From contig CAKRLG010000006.1 in NCBI GenBank assembly GCA_934359255.1, positions 92,118-156,117 of the forward strand: a DNA stretch of 64,000 bases, in the 5' to 3' direction. A program made the translations under genes and the position numbers. Below, piece by piece: positions 24,999-33,645 of the stretch; position 1 is the first letter of the stretch, and every line of letters begins with the position of its first letter. A model generated the notes under the pieces. That model was given only the letters and a program-made list of their open reading frames with translations. It searched no databases and was not told the DNA's origin. The DNA comes from an uncultured Ruminococcus sp. (GTDB lineage: Bacteria; Bacillota; Clostridia; Lachnospirales; Lachnospiraceae).

Positions 24999-25860
24999 AT
25001 GTCATTACCTCTTCTCCCGGAAACTGAATCTCTACAGGCATGTGATTTACCCTGTCTTTTTCATCCGGAAGTTTCATATAATCTCCGTAACATCTGGTCA
25101 GGATGGCATCATATCCGCTTGGAATTTTCACAGTGATATTCTCAAACGGCACATCCACCAGCTGTTCAATCTCTTTTTTCTCAATGATCCATTTTTTTGC
25201 ATCTGCGGCAAAGGTTGTCATCCGGGAACTTCCTTTCTCCGGTTTCTTCATAAATGCCTGATTACACTTTTTCCAGACCGTCTTTGCAGAGATTCCACAT
25301 AGATGCATTCCACCATGCAGAATATGCCATATGGATCGCATCACAAAATTTTTTGCCGGTCCGTACTGACCGATCTGCGGCTCTTTGACCTTATAGATAC
25401 TCAGGATCATCCCCCATCGCACCGCCCGGTTCAGCTGTTTTTCCATCTCTTCCTCATCATCAGAAATCTCATCATACGGAAAGATATCAATATAGAATCC
25501 GGTAATGCTTCCCGACTTTTGCAGACTGTTTTCCACAAAACGTGTGCGATTCATGCGTAGTTTTGCAAAATACAGATGATATTCCGGATCCGTATCAACG
25601 GTCTGAAGAAAATATTCTTCCCCACATTCTTTCTGTGCAATCTGAAGGAATTTTTCATAATCTTCTCTCGGCATTCCCACATCAATATCATCGTCCCAGG
25701 GAATAAATCCTTTATGTCTCACCGTTCCGAGAAGTGTCCCGAACGCCACAAAATAACGCAGATGATATTTTTCACAGATTTCAATATACTTGCATAAAAT
25801 CTGTTTTTCCACATCTTTGATTCGATTCAATATTTCCGTATCGTATTCTCTGTACTGCAA
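24988..25860 (-). CDS. licD: LicD-family phosphotransferase (phosphocholine-transferase type)
   Basis: A 290-residue cytosolic enzyme with the LicD signature: FVAFGTLLGTVRHKGFIPWD, DDIDVGMPREDYEKF and a downstream FYIDIFPYDE. LicD proteins transfer phosphocholine, or in fungal/animal relatives ribitol-phosphate, onto sugars. The start is TTG with GGGGAGG about 6 nt upstream. It is the first gene of the licD-GT2-flippase unit, with a consensus promoter. No choline uptake or CTP:phosphocholine cytidylyltransferase gene was recognised in the window, so the substituent remains open. A Pce-like esterase with choline-binding-type repeats is encoded 19 kb away. Confidence 0.88.
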   Translation of the reverse strand: MQYREYDTEILNRIKDVEKQILCKYIEICEKYHLRYFVAFGTLLGTVRHKGFIPWDDDIDVGMPREDYEKFLQIAQKECGEEYFLQTVDTDPEYHLYFAKLRMNRTRFVENSLQKSGSITGFYIDIFPYDEISDDEEEMEKQLNRAVRWGMILSIYKVKEPQIGQYGPAKNFVMRSIWHILHGGMHLCGISAKTVWKKCNQAFMKKPEKGSSRMTTFAADAKKWIIEKKEIEQLVDVPFENITVKIPSGYDAILTRCYGDYMKLPDEKDRVNHMPVEIQFPGEEVMTFGK

Positions 25861-25901
25861 AACTGTTCCTCCCCGCCTTTTGTCTGCTTTGATCTTGCAC
25901 C

Positions 25902-25930
25902 ATTATATCTGTTGTAAAATCCATTGTCAA
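25902..25930 (-). promoter_or_regulatory. Promoter of the licD unit
   Basis: Minus-strand consensus TTGACA (25925-25930) and TATAAT (25902-25907), 17-nt spacer. It is back to back with the plus-strand promoter starting at 25955. Confidence 0.9.
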
Positions 25931-25954
25931 GGTGAGCCGTTTCCCCTGAAAACC

Positions 25955-25983
25955 TTGAAATAAGGGATTGAAAATGGTATGAT
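25955..25983 (+). promoter_or_regulatory. Promoter of the plus-strand GT2/fusion pair
   Basis: TTGAAA (25955-25960) and TATGAT (25978-25983), 17-nt spacer. AAGGAAA lies ahead of the ATG at 26028. Together with the licD promoter it forms a 167-bp divergent control region. Confidence 0.82.
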
Positions 25984-26027
25984 GAAGCACAGAACACAAC
26001 CCTTTAAGAAAGGAAATACAAGATACT

Positions 26028-26957
26028 ATGAGTTTATATTCTGTTGTTGTTCCGGTATATAATTCGGAACATACCTTAACGGAACTTTATACACGTCTCG
26101 AAAAAATCTTCCGTGAAACCGTGCAGGAACCCTTTGAACTGATTCTTGTGGATGATGGTTCCAAAGACCGTTCCTACCAGATCATGGAAGAACTTCGGCA
26201 AAAAGATCCCCGTGTGAAGATCATTCAGATGGCGAAAAACTTCGGCCAGCATCCGGCTCTTCTGTGTGGATTCTCTCATGCGGAGGGCGATTTCATCATC
26301 ACCATGGATGACGATCTTCAGCATCCGCCGGAAGAGATCCCGAAACTGATCAACACCATCAGAGAGCGGGACGATGTGGATGTCATCATCGCCAGCTACG
26401 AAGGAAGAAAGCACGGTCCGATTCGCCGTCTCGGAACAAAAGTTTCCGTCTGGGCCACTTCAAAAATGCTTGGAAAAGATCCGAACCTGCAGATCACCAG
26501 TTTCCGGCTGATCCGCCGTTTCCTTGTGGAAGCCATGTTGCAGACAAACACCTATCTTCCGCAGATCGGCAATCTTCTGGTGTTAAGTTCCAACCGTATC
26601 ATCAATGTACCGGTGCATCATGATGCAAGAGCCTATGGAAAAAGCGGTTATTCTTTCCGCCGTCTGGTCAAAGACCTGCTTTACGATATCACTTCCCACT
26701 CAGCATTCCCGCTGCTTCTGGTACGTGATCTCGGCATCTGCAGTTTTCTGGTCAGTGTGGCACTTGGAATCTTTTTCCTGATCCGCTATTTCCTCTATGG
26801 TGTTTCCGTGGAAGGCTGGACTTCCCTGATGCTCATACTGCTGGCATTCTTCGGTATCACTCTGCTTTCCATAGGCATCATGGGGATTTATCTGATGAAT
26901 ATTCTGAACGAATCCAAGAAAATGCCACATTATGTTATCCGAAAAAAAGATGTCTGA
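26028..26957 (+). CDS. Polyprenyl-phosphate glycosyltransferase (GtrB/DPM1-like GT2)
   Basis: A 309-residue protein. The GT-A domain (1-225) has YSVVVPVYNSEHTL, LILVDDGSKDRSY, NFGQHPALLCGFSHAEGD and the DXD site ITMDDDLQHPPEEI. Two C-terminal membrane helices (about 235-255 and 265-290) anchor it. Members of this family place a sugar on undecaprenyl-phosphate to make a donor that is flipped by a GtrA-type protein and used outside the cell; a gtrA gene is found at 30720. It is followed after 12 bp by the DegT/ATP-grasp fusion gene, so both are co-transcribed on the plus strand. Confidence 0.9.
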   Translation: MSLYSVVVPVYNSEHTLTELYTRLEKIFRETVQEPFELILVDDGSKDRSYQIMEELRQKDPRVKIIQMAKNFGQHPALLCGFSHAEGDFIITMDDDLQHPPEEIPKLINTIRERDDVDVIIASYEGRKHGPIRRLGTKVSVWATSKMLGKDPNLQITSFRLIRRFLVEAMLQTNTYLPQIGNLLVLSSNRIINVPVHHDARAYGKSGYSFRRLVKDLLYDITSHSAFPLLLVRDLGICSFLVSVALGIFFLIRYFLYGVSVEGWTSLMLILLAFFGITLLSIGIMGIYLMNILNESKKMPHYVIRKKDV

Positions 26958-26969
26958 CAGGAGGATTGT

Positions 26970-29228
26970 ATGAAACAGGAAATTGGTGGATATCTGGAAC
27001 TGGAAGTTTTCCACGGAAAAGAATATTATCCTGATCTTGTAAAAGTGAATCTTGGCCGTACAGCCCTCTGCTGGCTGCTGGAATCCCGGAAGATTGAGAC
27101 GCTCTATCTTCCGTTTTTCCTTTGTGACTCCGTGATCGATGCCTGCAGGCGGCAGGGAACCCACGTGAACTTCTATTCGCTGAATGAGGATCTTACACCG
27201 GTTCTTTCTCCCGAACTTTCCCTGCATCCAGGTGAGTATCTCTATCTGGTCAATTATTACGGGCAGCTGACGGACGAAAAAATTCTGCATTATAAAAAAC
27301 ACTATAAGAATATCATCGTGGATCACACCCACGCCTTTTACCAGCGTCCGCTTCCCGGTGTGGATACTCTGTATTCCTGCCGCAAATTTTTCGGACTGAG
27401 CGACGGCGCCTATCTTTCCACAGATGCCGCACTCACTGCAGGAAAGGATCGTGATGTCTCTGCGGAACGTATGGGTCATATTCTCGGCCGCTTTGAAAAA
27501 GATGCCGGAACGTATTATCAGAAAATGTTAGACAACGCAGCGACCTATCATCAGATGAAGATTCTCACCATGTCTCGCCTGACGCAGAACCTGTTAAAAG
27601 CCATCGACTACGAACAGATCCGTCAGAAACGGAATGAAAATTACAGACTTCTGAAAGAACTGCTTCCATCCGATTCACCTTTTACCCGCGTGACACCGGA
27701 CGGACCCTTCGCCTATCCTTATTATCATAAAAACGGAATTGCACTGCGAAAAGCCCTGGCGAAAGAAAAAATCTTTGTTCCAACCAACTGGTCCAACGTG
27801 ATCCGGGACTGTGCACCCGAATCTTACGAATATCAGTGGGCGGCAGACATTCTCCCGCTCCCCTGCGACCAGCGTTACGGAAACGAAGAGATGCAGCGGA
27901 TTGCCGATGTGATTCATTCACTGGAGCCTTCTCTGGCTTCCTGTAACTTAGAAAGGACTATTATGAACAAACGTTTACTGATTCTTGGAACCCTCGGGGA
28001 ATTTGAGCAGCTGGTGCAGAAAGCCAGAGCCCGGGGTATCTATACGATCGTCTGTGATGGCTACCCGGACGGTCCGGCACGGGCCTTTGCAGACGAATCT
28101 TATGTGATCCCGGTCACCGATACGGACCGGATCGCCGCCCTTTGTAAAGAAAAACAGGTGGACGGAATCCTCACCTCGTTTTCCGATCTTCTGCTGGAAT
28201 GTATGGTGAAGATTTCCGCAAAAGCAGGTCTCCCCTGCTATTTGAGCCCGGAACAGCTTCCCTGGTATCGTGACAAATCTGCTACCCGGAGACTGCTCGA
28301 AGAACTCGGTCTTCCTTCCCCTGGTTTTGCAAAGATTCCAACTTTCGGATTTGCTCCGGAACTGGTCGCACACCTGCATTTTCCACTGGTGACAAAACCA
28401 CTGGATAAATACGGCTCCCGCGGCATCTATGTGGTACACAATCTTGAAGAACTGAAGCAGGCAATCACAGAGACCGCTTCTTTCACCGATCTTCCTGAAA
28501 TTCTTGTAGAAGAATATAACGACGGTTACGAATTCAATATGATGACCTGGGTACATAAAGGAAAAGTCCATGTGATCAGCATCGCAGATCGCGAAAAGAC
28601 GGACATCGGACCGGGGGAGATCCCGATCAGCACACGAAATGTCTATCCATCCTGCCTGTATGAACAGGTGGTTGCTCCGGCAACCGCTCTTTTACAGTGC
28701 TACGCCGACAAAACCGGGCAGAAAGAGGGTGCGTTATCCATGCAGTTTTTCTGGAAACCGGAAAATGGCATCCAGGTCTGTGAGATCGCAGCCCGATTCT
28801 TCGGCTACGAGCACGAACTCACCGATATGGTATACGGGTTCTCCATCGAGGATCTGCTGTTGAATTACCTGTATGATGTTCCCGCACTGGAACAGATGCT
28901 GGATCAGCACGATCCACGAAAACCGATTTGCCACGGAGCTGTCCTGTATTTTCAGGGACGCCTGTTACAGATCCGTGATCTTTCTGTTCCACAGAAACTG
29001 GCATCTCATTCTGCGGTAGAAAAGCCATGGATTTTTTATCACGAAGGAGAATATGTCATCGCCCACGGGCCGAACCCTTATGTGGCACTGTACTATATCT
29101 CCTGTCCATCCAGAAAAGAACTGGATCAAGTAACCGGTGAATTTTTCGCTTCCATGACCATCCCGTCTTCGGATGGAAAAGAAGTTCTTTACCGTAACCA
29201 GATGCCTGACTATCCAAAAACAAAATAA
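26970..29228 (+). CDS. Fusion of DegT-like PLP-fold domain and ATP-grasp domain
   Basis: A 752-residue protein. Residues 1-331 resemble a DegT/WecE-type PLP enzyme: VNYYGQLTD, IIVDHTHAFYQ (Asp 118, likely pyridine contact) and SCRKFFGLSDGAYL (Lys 139, likely Schiff base). Residues 332-752 form an ATP-grasp ligase (RLLILGTLGEFEQLV pre-domain, then VTKPLDKYGSRGIY glycine loop and EILVEEYNDGYEF). The join is odd: residue 332 is an ATG (27963) preceded by GAAAGGA at 7-nt spacing, and the other two frames hold stop codons (TAA, TAG) just before it. The two parts may have been separate genes, or the second may also be made alone. Product unknown; amide-forming modification of an amino sugar is a guess. 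Confidence 0.75.
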   Translation: MKQEIGGYLELEVFHGKEYYPDLVKVNLGRTALCWLLESRKIETLYLPFFLCDSVIDACRRQGTHVNFYSLNEDLTPVLSPELSLHPGEYLYLVNYYGQLTDEKILHYKKHYKNIIVDHTHAFYQRPLPGVDTLYSCRKFFGLSDGAYLSTDAALTAGKDRDVSAERMGHILGRFEKDAGTYYQKMLDNAATYHQMKILTMSRLTQNLLKAIDYEQIRQKRNENYRLLKELLPSDSPFTRVTPDGPFAYPYYHKNGIALRKALAKEKIFVPTNWSNVIRDCAPESYEYQWAADILPLPCDQRYGNEEMQRIADVIHSLEPSLASCNLERTIMNKRLLILGTLGEFEQLVQKARARGIYTIVCDGYPDGPARAFADESYVIPVTDTDRIAALCKEKQVDGILTSFSDLLLECMVKISAKAGLPCYLSPEQLPWYRDKSATRRLLEELGLPSPGFAKIPTFGFAPELVAHLHFPLVTKPLDKYGSRGIYVVHNLEELKQAITETASFTDLPEILVEEYNDGYEFNMMTWVHKGKVHVISIADREKTDIGPGEIPISTRNVYPSCLYEQVVAPATALLQCYADKTGQKEGALSMQFFWKPENGIQVCEIAARFFGYEHELTDMVYGFSIEDLLLNYLYDVPALEQMLDQHDPRKPICHGAVLYFQGRLLQIRDLSVPQKLASHSAVEKPWIFYHEGEYVIAHGPNPYVALYYISCPSRKELDQVTGEFFASMTIPSSDGKEVLYRNQMPDYPKTK

Positions 29229-29233
29229 GCACG

Positions 29234-29282
29234 AAAAATGAGCATATACAGAAATCAGTTTTTCCTGTATATGCTCATTTTT
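29234..29282. terminator. Bidirectional terminator between fusion gene and DUF2142-like gene
   Basis: A perfect 18-bp stem (29234-29251 with 29265-29282) around a 13-nt loop, with A run before and T run after, so it works on both strands. It lies between convergent genes. Confidence 0.95.
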
Positions 29283-29293
29283 TGTAGTTATTC

Positions 29294-30715
29294 TTAATAA
29301 GCTGCCCGATATACCAGAAAATACGTCAGCAATGCAGAAAGTACTGCTGCTCCCTGTCCGATCCGGCAGATCCATACGCTTATTTTTTTATTTCTGATCA
29401 GTTTTTCACTCCAGTTTTCATATCCCAGTGTCACAAAATAGAAAAACGGAAGCGCCATCGGCATGATATAACGTCCCTGTGCCTGAAAATCGCTTGCATA
29501 AGCATAATATACCAGCAATCCAACCGGTATCACCATAGCTCCCACCATACAGATGTGCATCCAGTTTCTCATATTCCACCATCTGTTCTTTCTCCATATC
29601 TCAGTGATAAGAATTCCATCTACATCGGCTTTTTTTTCTTTTTTTACAAATTCCGTGGTCAGACCAAATTCCCGGCGCAGTCTCCAACTGTTTCCGAGAA
29701 TTCCCACTGCAAACACGATCAGATACACTTTACTCCACAGATATGGCATAAAAATATCAAGATGTCCGAACGTTCCAACAAAGCTTACCAGCACCGTACC
29801 CAACCAGTTATGCTGCCATTCTCCAGGTACCCACCATATCATATCCAGAATGCTCATTCCCATATTCACCGGAAGCACCCGGTTGGAAGGTTTTAACTCA
29901 TCGATCGCATATTTTTCCGCATAGATGGAAGAAGTTTTCATTCCCAAAAAGTCTCCGTCATACAGGATTCCGCTCCGGATAAACCACCATCCGGCCACGA
30001 GAAAGACAATTCCCAGCATCAGACAGCCTTTCTTCAGCATCTGCTGCCAGTCCCATTTCCGCTCTCCACACTTCATCATGCAGCCTGCAAAAAATACTGC
30101 ACTCATCAGAAGATATCCATATGCATTGTAATAAGACAACATACACAATCCCATGGCAATTCCCATCTGTACACAGACTTTCAGACTCCAGCCTTCCTTA
30201 CATGCCCTACACCAGCAGTACAGGATCCAGGCTGTCGTAAAAAGCGCCAGCCCATCCGTATTGATATAAGAAAACAAAAAACAGGTTCCCGGAAGAAAGC
30301 ACACCAGAACTGCAAACAACCTTCCTGTCTCTTTTTTTTGAAATAACAGTTCTCCTATCTTCCAGGTAAACCATGCCATTCCGCATCCCAGAAGGACATT
30401 CACCATACGCGCTGCAATCACCGTAGCCCGGAAACTGTCCGTAAATACCTGCACAACCTTTGCAAATACCGCTCCTGCCATATAAGGAAGAATGGGATTA
30501 AACGCATAGGAAATGCCCCAGTTGGCATTCCGTATCTCCGGATCCCGTCCATCCGGCAGGCTTCCATGCTTTACGATAAATTCGACGATCTGGTACCGCA
30601 TACTTTCATCCGGTGAGGCATCAAACGGTGCCGCCAGTGCCCATAAAAGATAAAATACAAAAACCAGGACTACAAAAATCCATATTGCATATTCTGTTTT
30701 TACTGTTTTTTTCAT
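29294..30715 (-). CDS. Polytopic membrane protein (DUF2142/GT-C-like)
   Basis: A 473-residue protein with about 11-12 membrane helices. After the first helix, an extracytoplasmic loop carries FDASPDESMRYQ, the acidic motif position seen in GT-C fold enzymes. A large loop lies near residues 260-320. GT-C enzymes use polyprenyl-phosphate sugars outside the cell, and a GtrA flippase gene lies just upstream and a GtrB-like gene lies nearby. It may therefore be the transferase of a three-component GtrABC-like side-branch system (inference). The ATG at 30715 is preceded by AAGGGTG; the upstream in-frame ATG lies inside gtrA. Confidence 0.75.
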   Translation of the reverse strand: MKKTVKTEYAIWIFVVLVFVFYLLWALAAPFDASPDESMRYQIVEFIVKHGSLPDGRDPEIRNANWGISYAFNPILPYMAGAVFAKVVQVFTDSFRATVIAARMVNVLLGCGMAWFTWKIGELLFQKKETGRLFAVLVCFLPGTCFLFSYINTDGLALFTTAWILYCWCRACKEGWSLKVCVQMGIAMGLCMLSYYNAYGYLLMSAVFFAGCMMKCGERKWDWQQMLKKGCLMLGIVFLVAGWWFIRSGILYDGDFLGMKTSSIYAEKYAIDELKPSNRVLPVNMGMSILDMIWWVPGEWQHNWLGTVLVSFVGTFGHLDIFMPYLWSKVYLIVFAVGILGNSWRLRREFGLTTEFVKKEKKADVDGILITEIWRKNRWWNMRNWMHICMVGAMVIPVGLLVYYAYASDFQAQGRYIMPMALPFFYFVTLGYENWSEKLIRNKKISVWICRIGQGAAVLSALLTYFLVYRAAY

Positions 30716-30719
30716 TCCA

Positions 30720-31133
30720 TCACCCTTTATGCCTGAAAATAACCAGTTTGCTTGCCACATAATTCAGTATGATTACAAGTACATTTGCCACACATTTAAT
30801 CAATACATCGTTGAATCTGCACAGATCAGCAAAAATAAACATGCATGCCCAGTCCAGTATTCCCGTAGCCAGACGACAGGAGAAAAACGAAACTATCTCT
30901 TTACCTATTTCTTCCCTTGTACTGGCTTCGCTGTGAAATACCCATTTTCTGTTAGTAAGATATGCAAACAGAACTGATAAAATCCATGCAAGTACAGTAC
31001 TCACCATAACCGATAAGCCAAGTGGATGCGCAAAGATCCAATAGCTCACAATATTAACAAGCGTTGTCAGAACACCGAAGACACCGTACGGAATAATGTC
31101 CTTGTACTTGTCCCATAGCTTTTCTATATTCAT
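30720..31133 (-). CDS. gtrA: GtrA-family membrane protein
   Basis: A 137-residue protein with four helices and the GtrA pattern: YGVFGVLTTLVNIVSYW, LAWILSVLFAYLTNRKWVF and ILNYVASKLVIF. GtrA-type proteins are thought to flip undecaprenyl-phosphate-linked glucose or related donors. The ATG at 31133 has AAAGGTGG at proper spacing; the longer frame begins inside the upstream terminator. It is separated from the preceding glycosyltransferase gene by a strong hairpin (31153-31191) and I see no promoter after it, so expression may depend on read-through. Confidence 0.88.
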   Translation of the reverse strand: MNIEKLWDKYKDIIPYGVFGVLTTLVNIVSYWIFAHPLGLSVMVSTVLAWILSVLFAYLTNRKWVFHSEASTREEIGKEIVSFFSCRLATGILDWACMFIFADLCRFNDVLIKCVANVLVIILNYVASKLVIFRHKG

Positions 31134-31152
31134 CTTTTCCACCTTTCTTTTT

Positions 31153-31191
31153 AAAAAAGCAGGTACATTTCCACCATGCACCCGCTTTTTT
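31153..31191 (-). terminator. Terminator between 816-residue GT gene and gtrA
   Basis: Stem AAAAAAGC/GCTTTTTT extended inward past a mismatch by GGT/ACC, with a T run on the minus strand. The gtrA ribosome binding site starts about 10 nt later. Confidence 0.82.
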
Positions 31192-31194
31192 TGT

Positions 31195-33645
31195 TTATAA
31201 TCGTTTCAGTGAGAAATCCTGGCTGTCCAACGTGAGGTTCGGATTATAGAACGGATCGCCATTCTTTAAAATCTCCGGCCAGCGTTTCTCAAACGTTGCG
31301 ATTTCCTGATTGAATCTTGCCACTTTCTCCGGTGTATCTTCCAGTCCTCGGGATTTGGATTCGTAATGGTACAGTTCCGCATATGGGTTGTACACAATCA
31401 GATATCCTGCCTGGCGAAGTTTCATACAGAAGTCAATATCGTTAAATGCCACCTGCAGTTCTTCGCTCAAACCGCCGACTTTCTCAAACGCTTCCCGTTT
31501 TACCATCATACAAGCCGCAGTTACCGCACTGTAATCCTGTGCACAAATGATCCGGTGGCAGTATCCGGTAAATCCACGCTTCTGCTGTACGAAACAATGT
31601 CCGGCGATTCCACCGAAACCGATGACCACGCCGGCATGCTGAATCGTATCATCTTCATAATACAGTCTCGCACCCACAGCACCCACATCTTCTCTGGTAC
31701 AGTAACCAAGCAGTTCCTCCAGACAATCGTCGTTGATGATCTCGGTATCGTTGTTTAACAGCAGGAAATACTCTCCTTTGGCATACTGCACACCGAAATT
31801 ATTGATGGCAGAATAATTAAAGTGGCCTTTATAATACACCACATGCACTTTCGGATTAACCGCTTCAAGCTGCTCGTAATATGCAAAAGTTTCTTTTTCT
31901 TCGCTGTTGTTCTCCACGATAATATATTCATAATTGGTATATGTGGATTTTGCTTCGATTGAATCGATACACCGTTTCAGATCATCAATATGATCTTTAT
32001 TCGGAATAATGATCGAGATCAGTGGGTCATAATCCCGCAGGAATTTTGTCCGGTAGAGTCCCAGGAACTCTCCCTTGCTCACTTCCACGTTTACACCAAT
32101 CCGGTCATAATGTGCCTGCACCGCCCGTTGTCCCGCATCAAATGCATACAGTTTGCTCTCCGGATTCTCCGATGTGGAATCTTCATGGCATCGCCAGTGA
32201 TACAGGATCTTCGGAATATGATGGATCTTTTCCGCTCCCGCATGTTCCACACAACGGAAGATAAAGTCATAATCCTGCGCCCCGTCAAACTCTCTGCGTA
32301 ACATTCCGACCTCATCGATCAGCGTTTTCTTTGCCACAAACAAATGGCAGATATAATTGACCGTACACAACAGATCCACGTTATAATCCGGTTTGAAATG
32401 TGGCTGGAAGAACTTGTGTCCATCCATCGTCATCTTATCTTCATCCGAATATAGAACCTCTGTTTTCGGTTTCTCATTCAGTACTTTCACACACTCATAC
32501 AGGGCATGTGCCGTCAGTTCGTCATCATGATCCGCAAATACCACAAACTCACCTGTTGCCGCCTCGATCGCAGCATTTGTATTTTCTGAGATCTGTAACT
32601 GTTCCTGATGATCGATGACTTTAATTCTGCCCTCTTCCTTCTGTAACTGTTTTAACAGTTCCCGGATCGGAGAATCCGCACCGCTTCCGTCAGACAGGCA
32701 GAGTTCCCATTTGCTGTAGGTCTGTGCCTGCAGAGATTCCACCAGCGCACGGAGATATTTTTCCGGTGTCTTATAGAGCGGTACAACCACACTGAAAGTC
32801 GGTTCCCAGGAAAAATGTTCCTGCCGCTGGCGTTCCAGTTCTGCTTTGTTTGGCAGATGTTTCGGAAGCCATTTCTGGTAAATCACAGCGGCTTTATTTT
32901 TATTTTTTACTTTTCCGACCACTTTTTCCGCAAGTGCTACCGGACCATGTAGTTTCAGATAGCGACTGCCTTTTTTGCAGTATTCATTCATCTTTTCTGC
33001 AGCAAGCTGTACCGGCTGCAAATGGATCTGTCTTCTCACCCGTACCGAACCCGCCTCAAAAACAATATAGAATTCTTTCAGCTGCTGGTAGTGAAGTTCA
33101 AAAAAGAACCCGCATTTTTCTTCTACCTCTGCCTCCGGATACTGATTCTGTACATCAACACGTTTCAAATGCTGGATCTCACATGGAATTCTATTTCCAC
33201 GGGAATTTTCCAGATAAACTTTTAGCGGCTCCGTATAAGCTGCCCAGCCGCGCACCCGGCAGATGCCGAGTTTCCGGTCTACTTCGGAACTCTCGATGAA
33301 ATACTGGGGCATGCCCTGTCTTCTGGTCAGCTGCTTTACCGGAATCGAAAACCAGACATCTTTTTTCCCGTTTTCTACCGCATAAACCACTAATTTTTTA
33401 TATTGTTCCAACTTATCAGGAAGTACAATCTCCATCTGAACCCGGATCGCATCCACCAGATCCAGATCCTGAAAACGTTCCAGGGCACTGATGCGTTCCT
33501 GCTGCTTCAGATTTACCTCCAGTGGTTTCCCATCCAGCTCCGCTGCTGCGGTATGTTCCTTTGGCCAGGTGCCCTGCAGATGATAGGTTTTCTCATCTGC
33601 AAGATCCAATCTTTCTTTTTCTACTACGAATACTTCTCGCTGCAT
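31195..33645 (-). CDS. Large two-domain glycosyltransferase (GT2-GT2) with N-terminal beta domains
   Basis: An 816-residue protein. The first 230 residues are beta-rich and include a module (about 125-210) containing CRVRGWAAYTEPLKVYLEN that resembles one in the neighbouring 1889-residue protein. A helical link (YLKLHGPVALAEKVVGKV) leads to GT domain 1 (about 280-510: FSVVVPLYKTPEKYL, ADHDDELTA, SDEDKMT) and GT domain 2 (about 545-800: PLISIIIPNKDHIDDLK, LLLNNDTEIIND, VAFNDIDFCMKL). Domains 1 and 2 are strongly similar to the 605-residue protein at 18804. ATG 33645 is preceded by GAGAGG. The start overlaps the upstream gene by 22 bp. Confidence 0.9.
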   Translation of the reverse strand: MQREVFVVEKERLDLADEKTYHLQGTWPKEHTAAAELDGKPLEVNLKQQERISALERFQDLDLVDAIRVQMEIVLPDKLEQYKKLVVYAVENGKKDVWFSIPVKQLTRRQGMPQYFIESSEVDRKLGICRVRGWAAYTEPLKVYLENSRGNRIPCEIQHLKRVDVQNQYPEAEVEEKCGFFFELHYQQLKEFYIVFEAGSVRVRRQIHLQPVQLAAEKMNEYCKKGSRYLKLHGPVALAEKVVGKVKNKNKAAVIYQKWLPKHLPNKAELERQRQEHFSWEPTFSVVVPLYKTPEKYLRALVESLQAQTYSKWELCLSDGSGADSPIRELLKQLQKEEGRIKVIDHQEQLQISENTNAAIEAATGEFVVFADHDDELTAHALYECVKVLNEKPKTEVLYSDEDKMTMDGHKFFQPHFKPDYNVDLLCTVNYICHLFVAKKTLIDEVGMLRREFDGAQDYDFIFRCVEHAGAEKIHHIPKILYHWRCHEDSTSENPESKLYAFDAGQRAVQAHYDRIGVNVEVSKGEFLGLYRTKFLRDYDPLISIIIPNKDHIDDLKRCIDSIEAKSTYTNYEYIIVENNSEEKETFAYYEQLEAVNPKVHVVYYKGHFNYSAINNFGVQYAKGEYFLLLNNDTEIINDDCLEELLGYCTREDVGAVGARLYYEDDTIQHAGVVIGFGGIAGHCFVQQKRGFTGYCHRIICAQDYSAVTAACMMVKREAFEKVGGLSEELQVAFNDIDFCMKLRQAGYLIVYNPYAELYHYESKSRGLEDTPEKVARFNQEIATFEKRWPEILKNGDPFYNPNLTLDSQDFSLKRL

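Noticed and set aside
26700..27479. Minus-strand open frame overlapping the plus-strand GT2 and fusion genes
   Set aside because: It spans the junction of two well-supported genes in antisense and shows no motifs.
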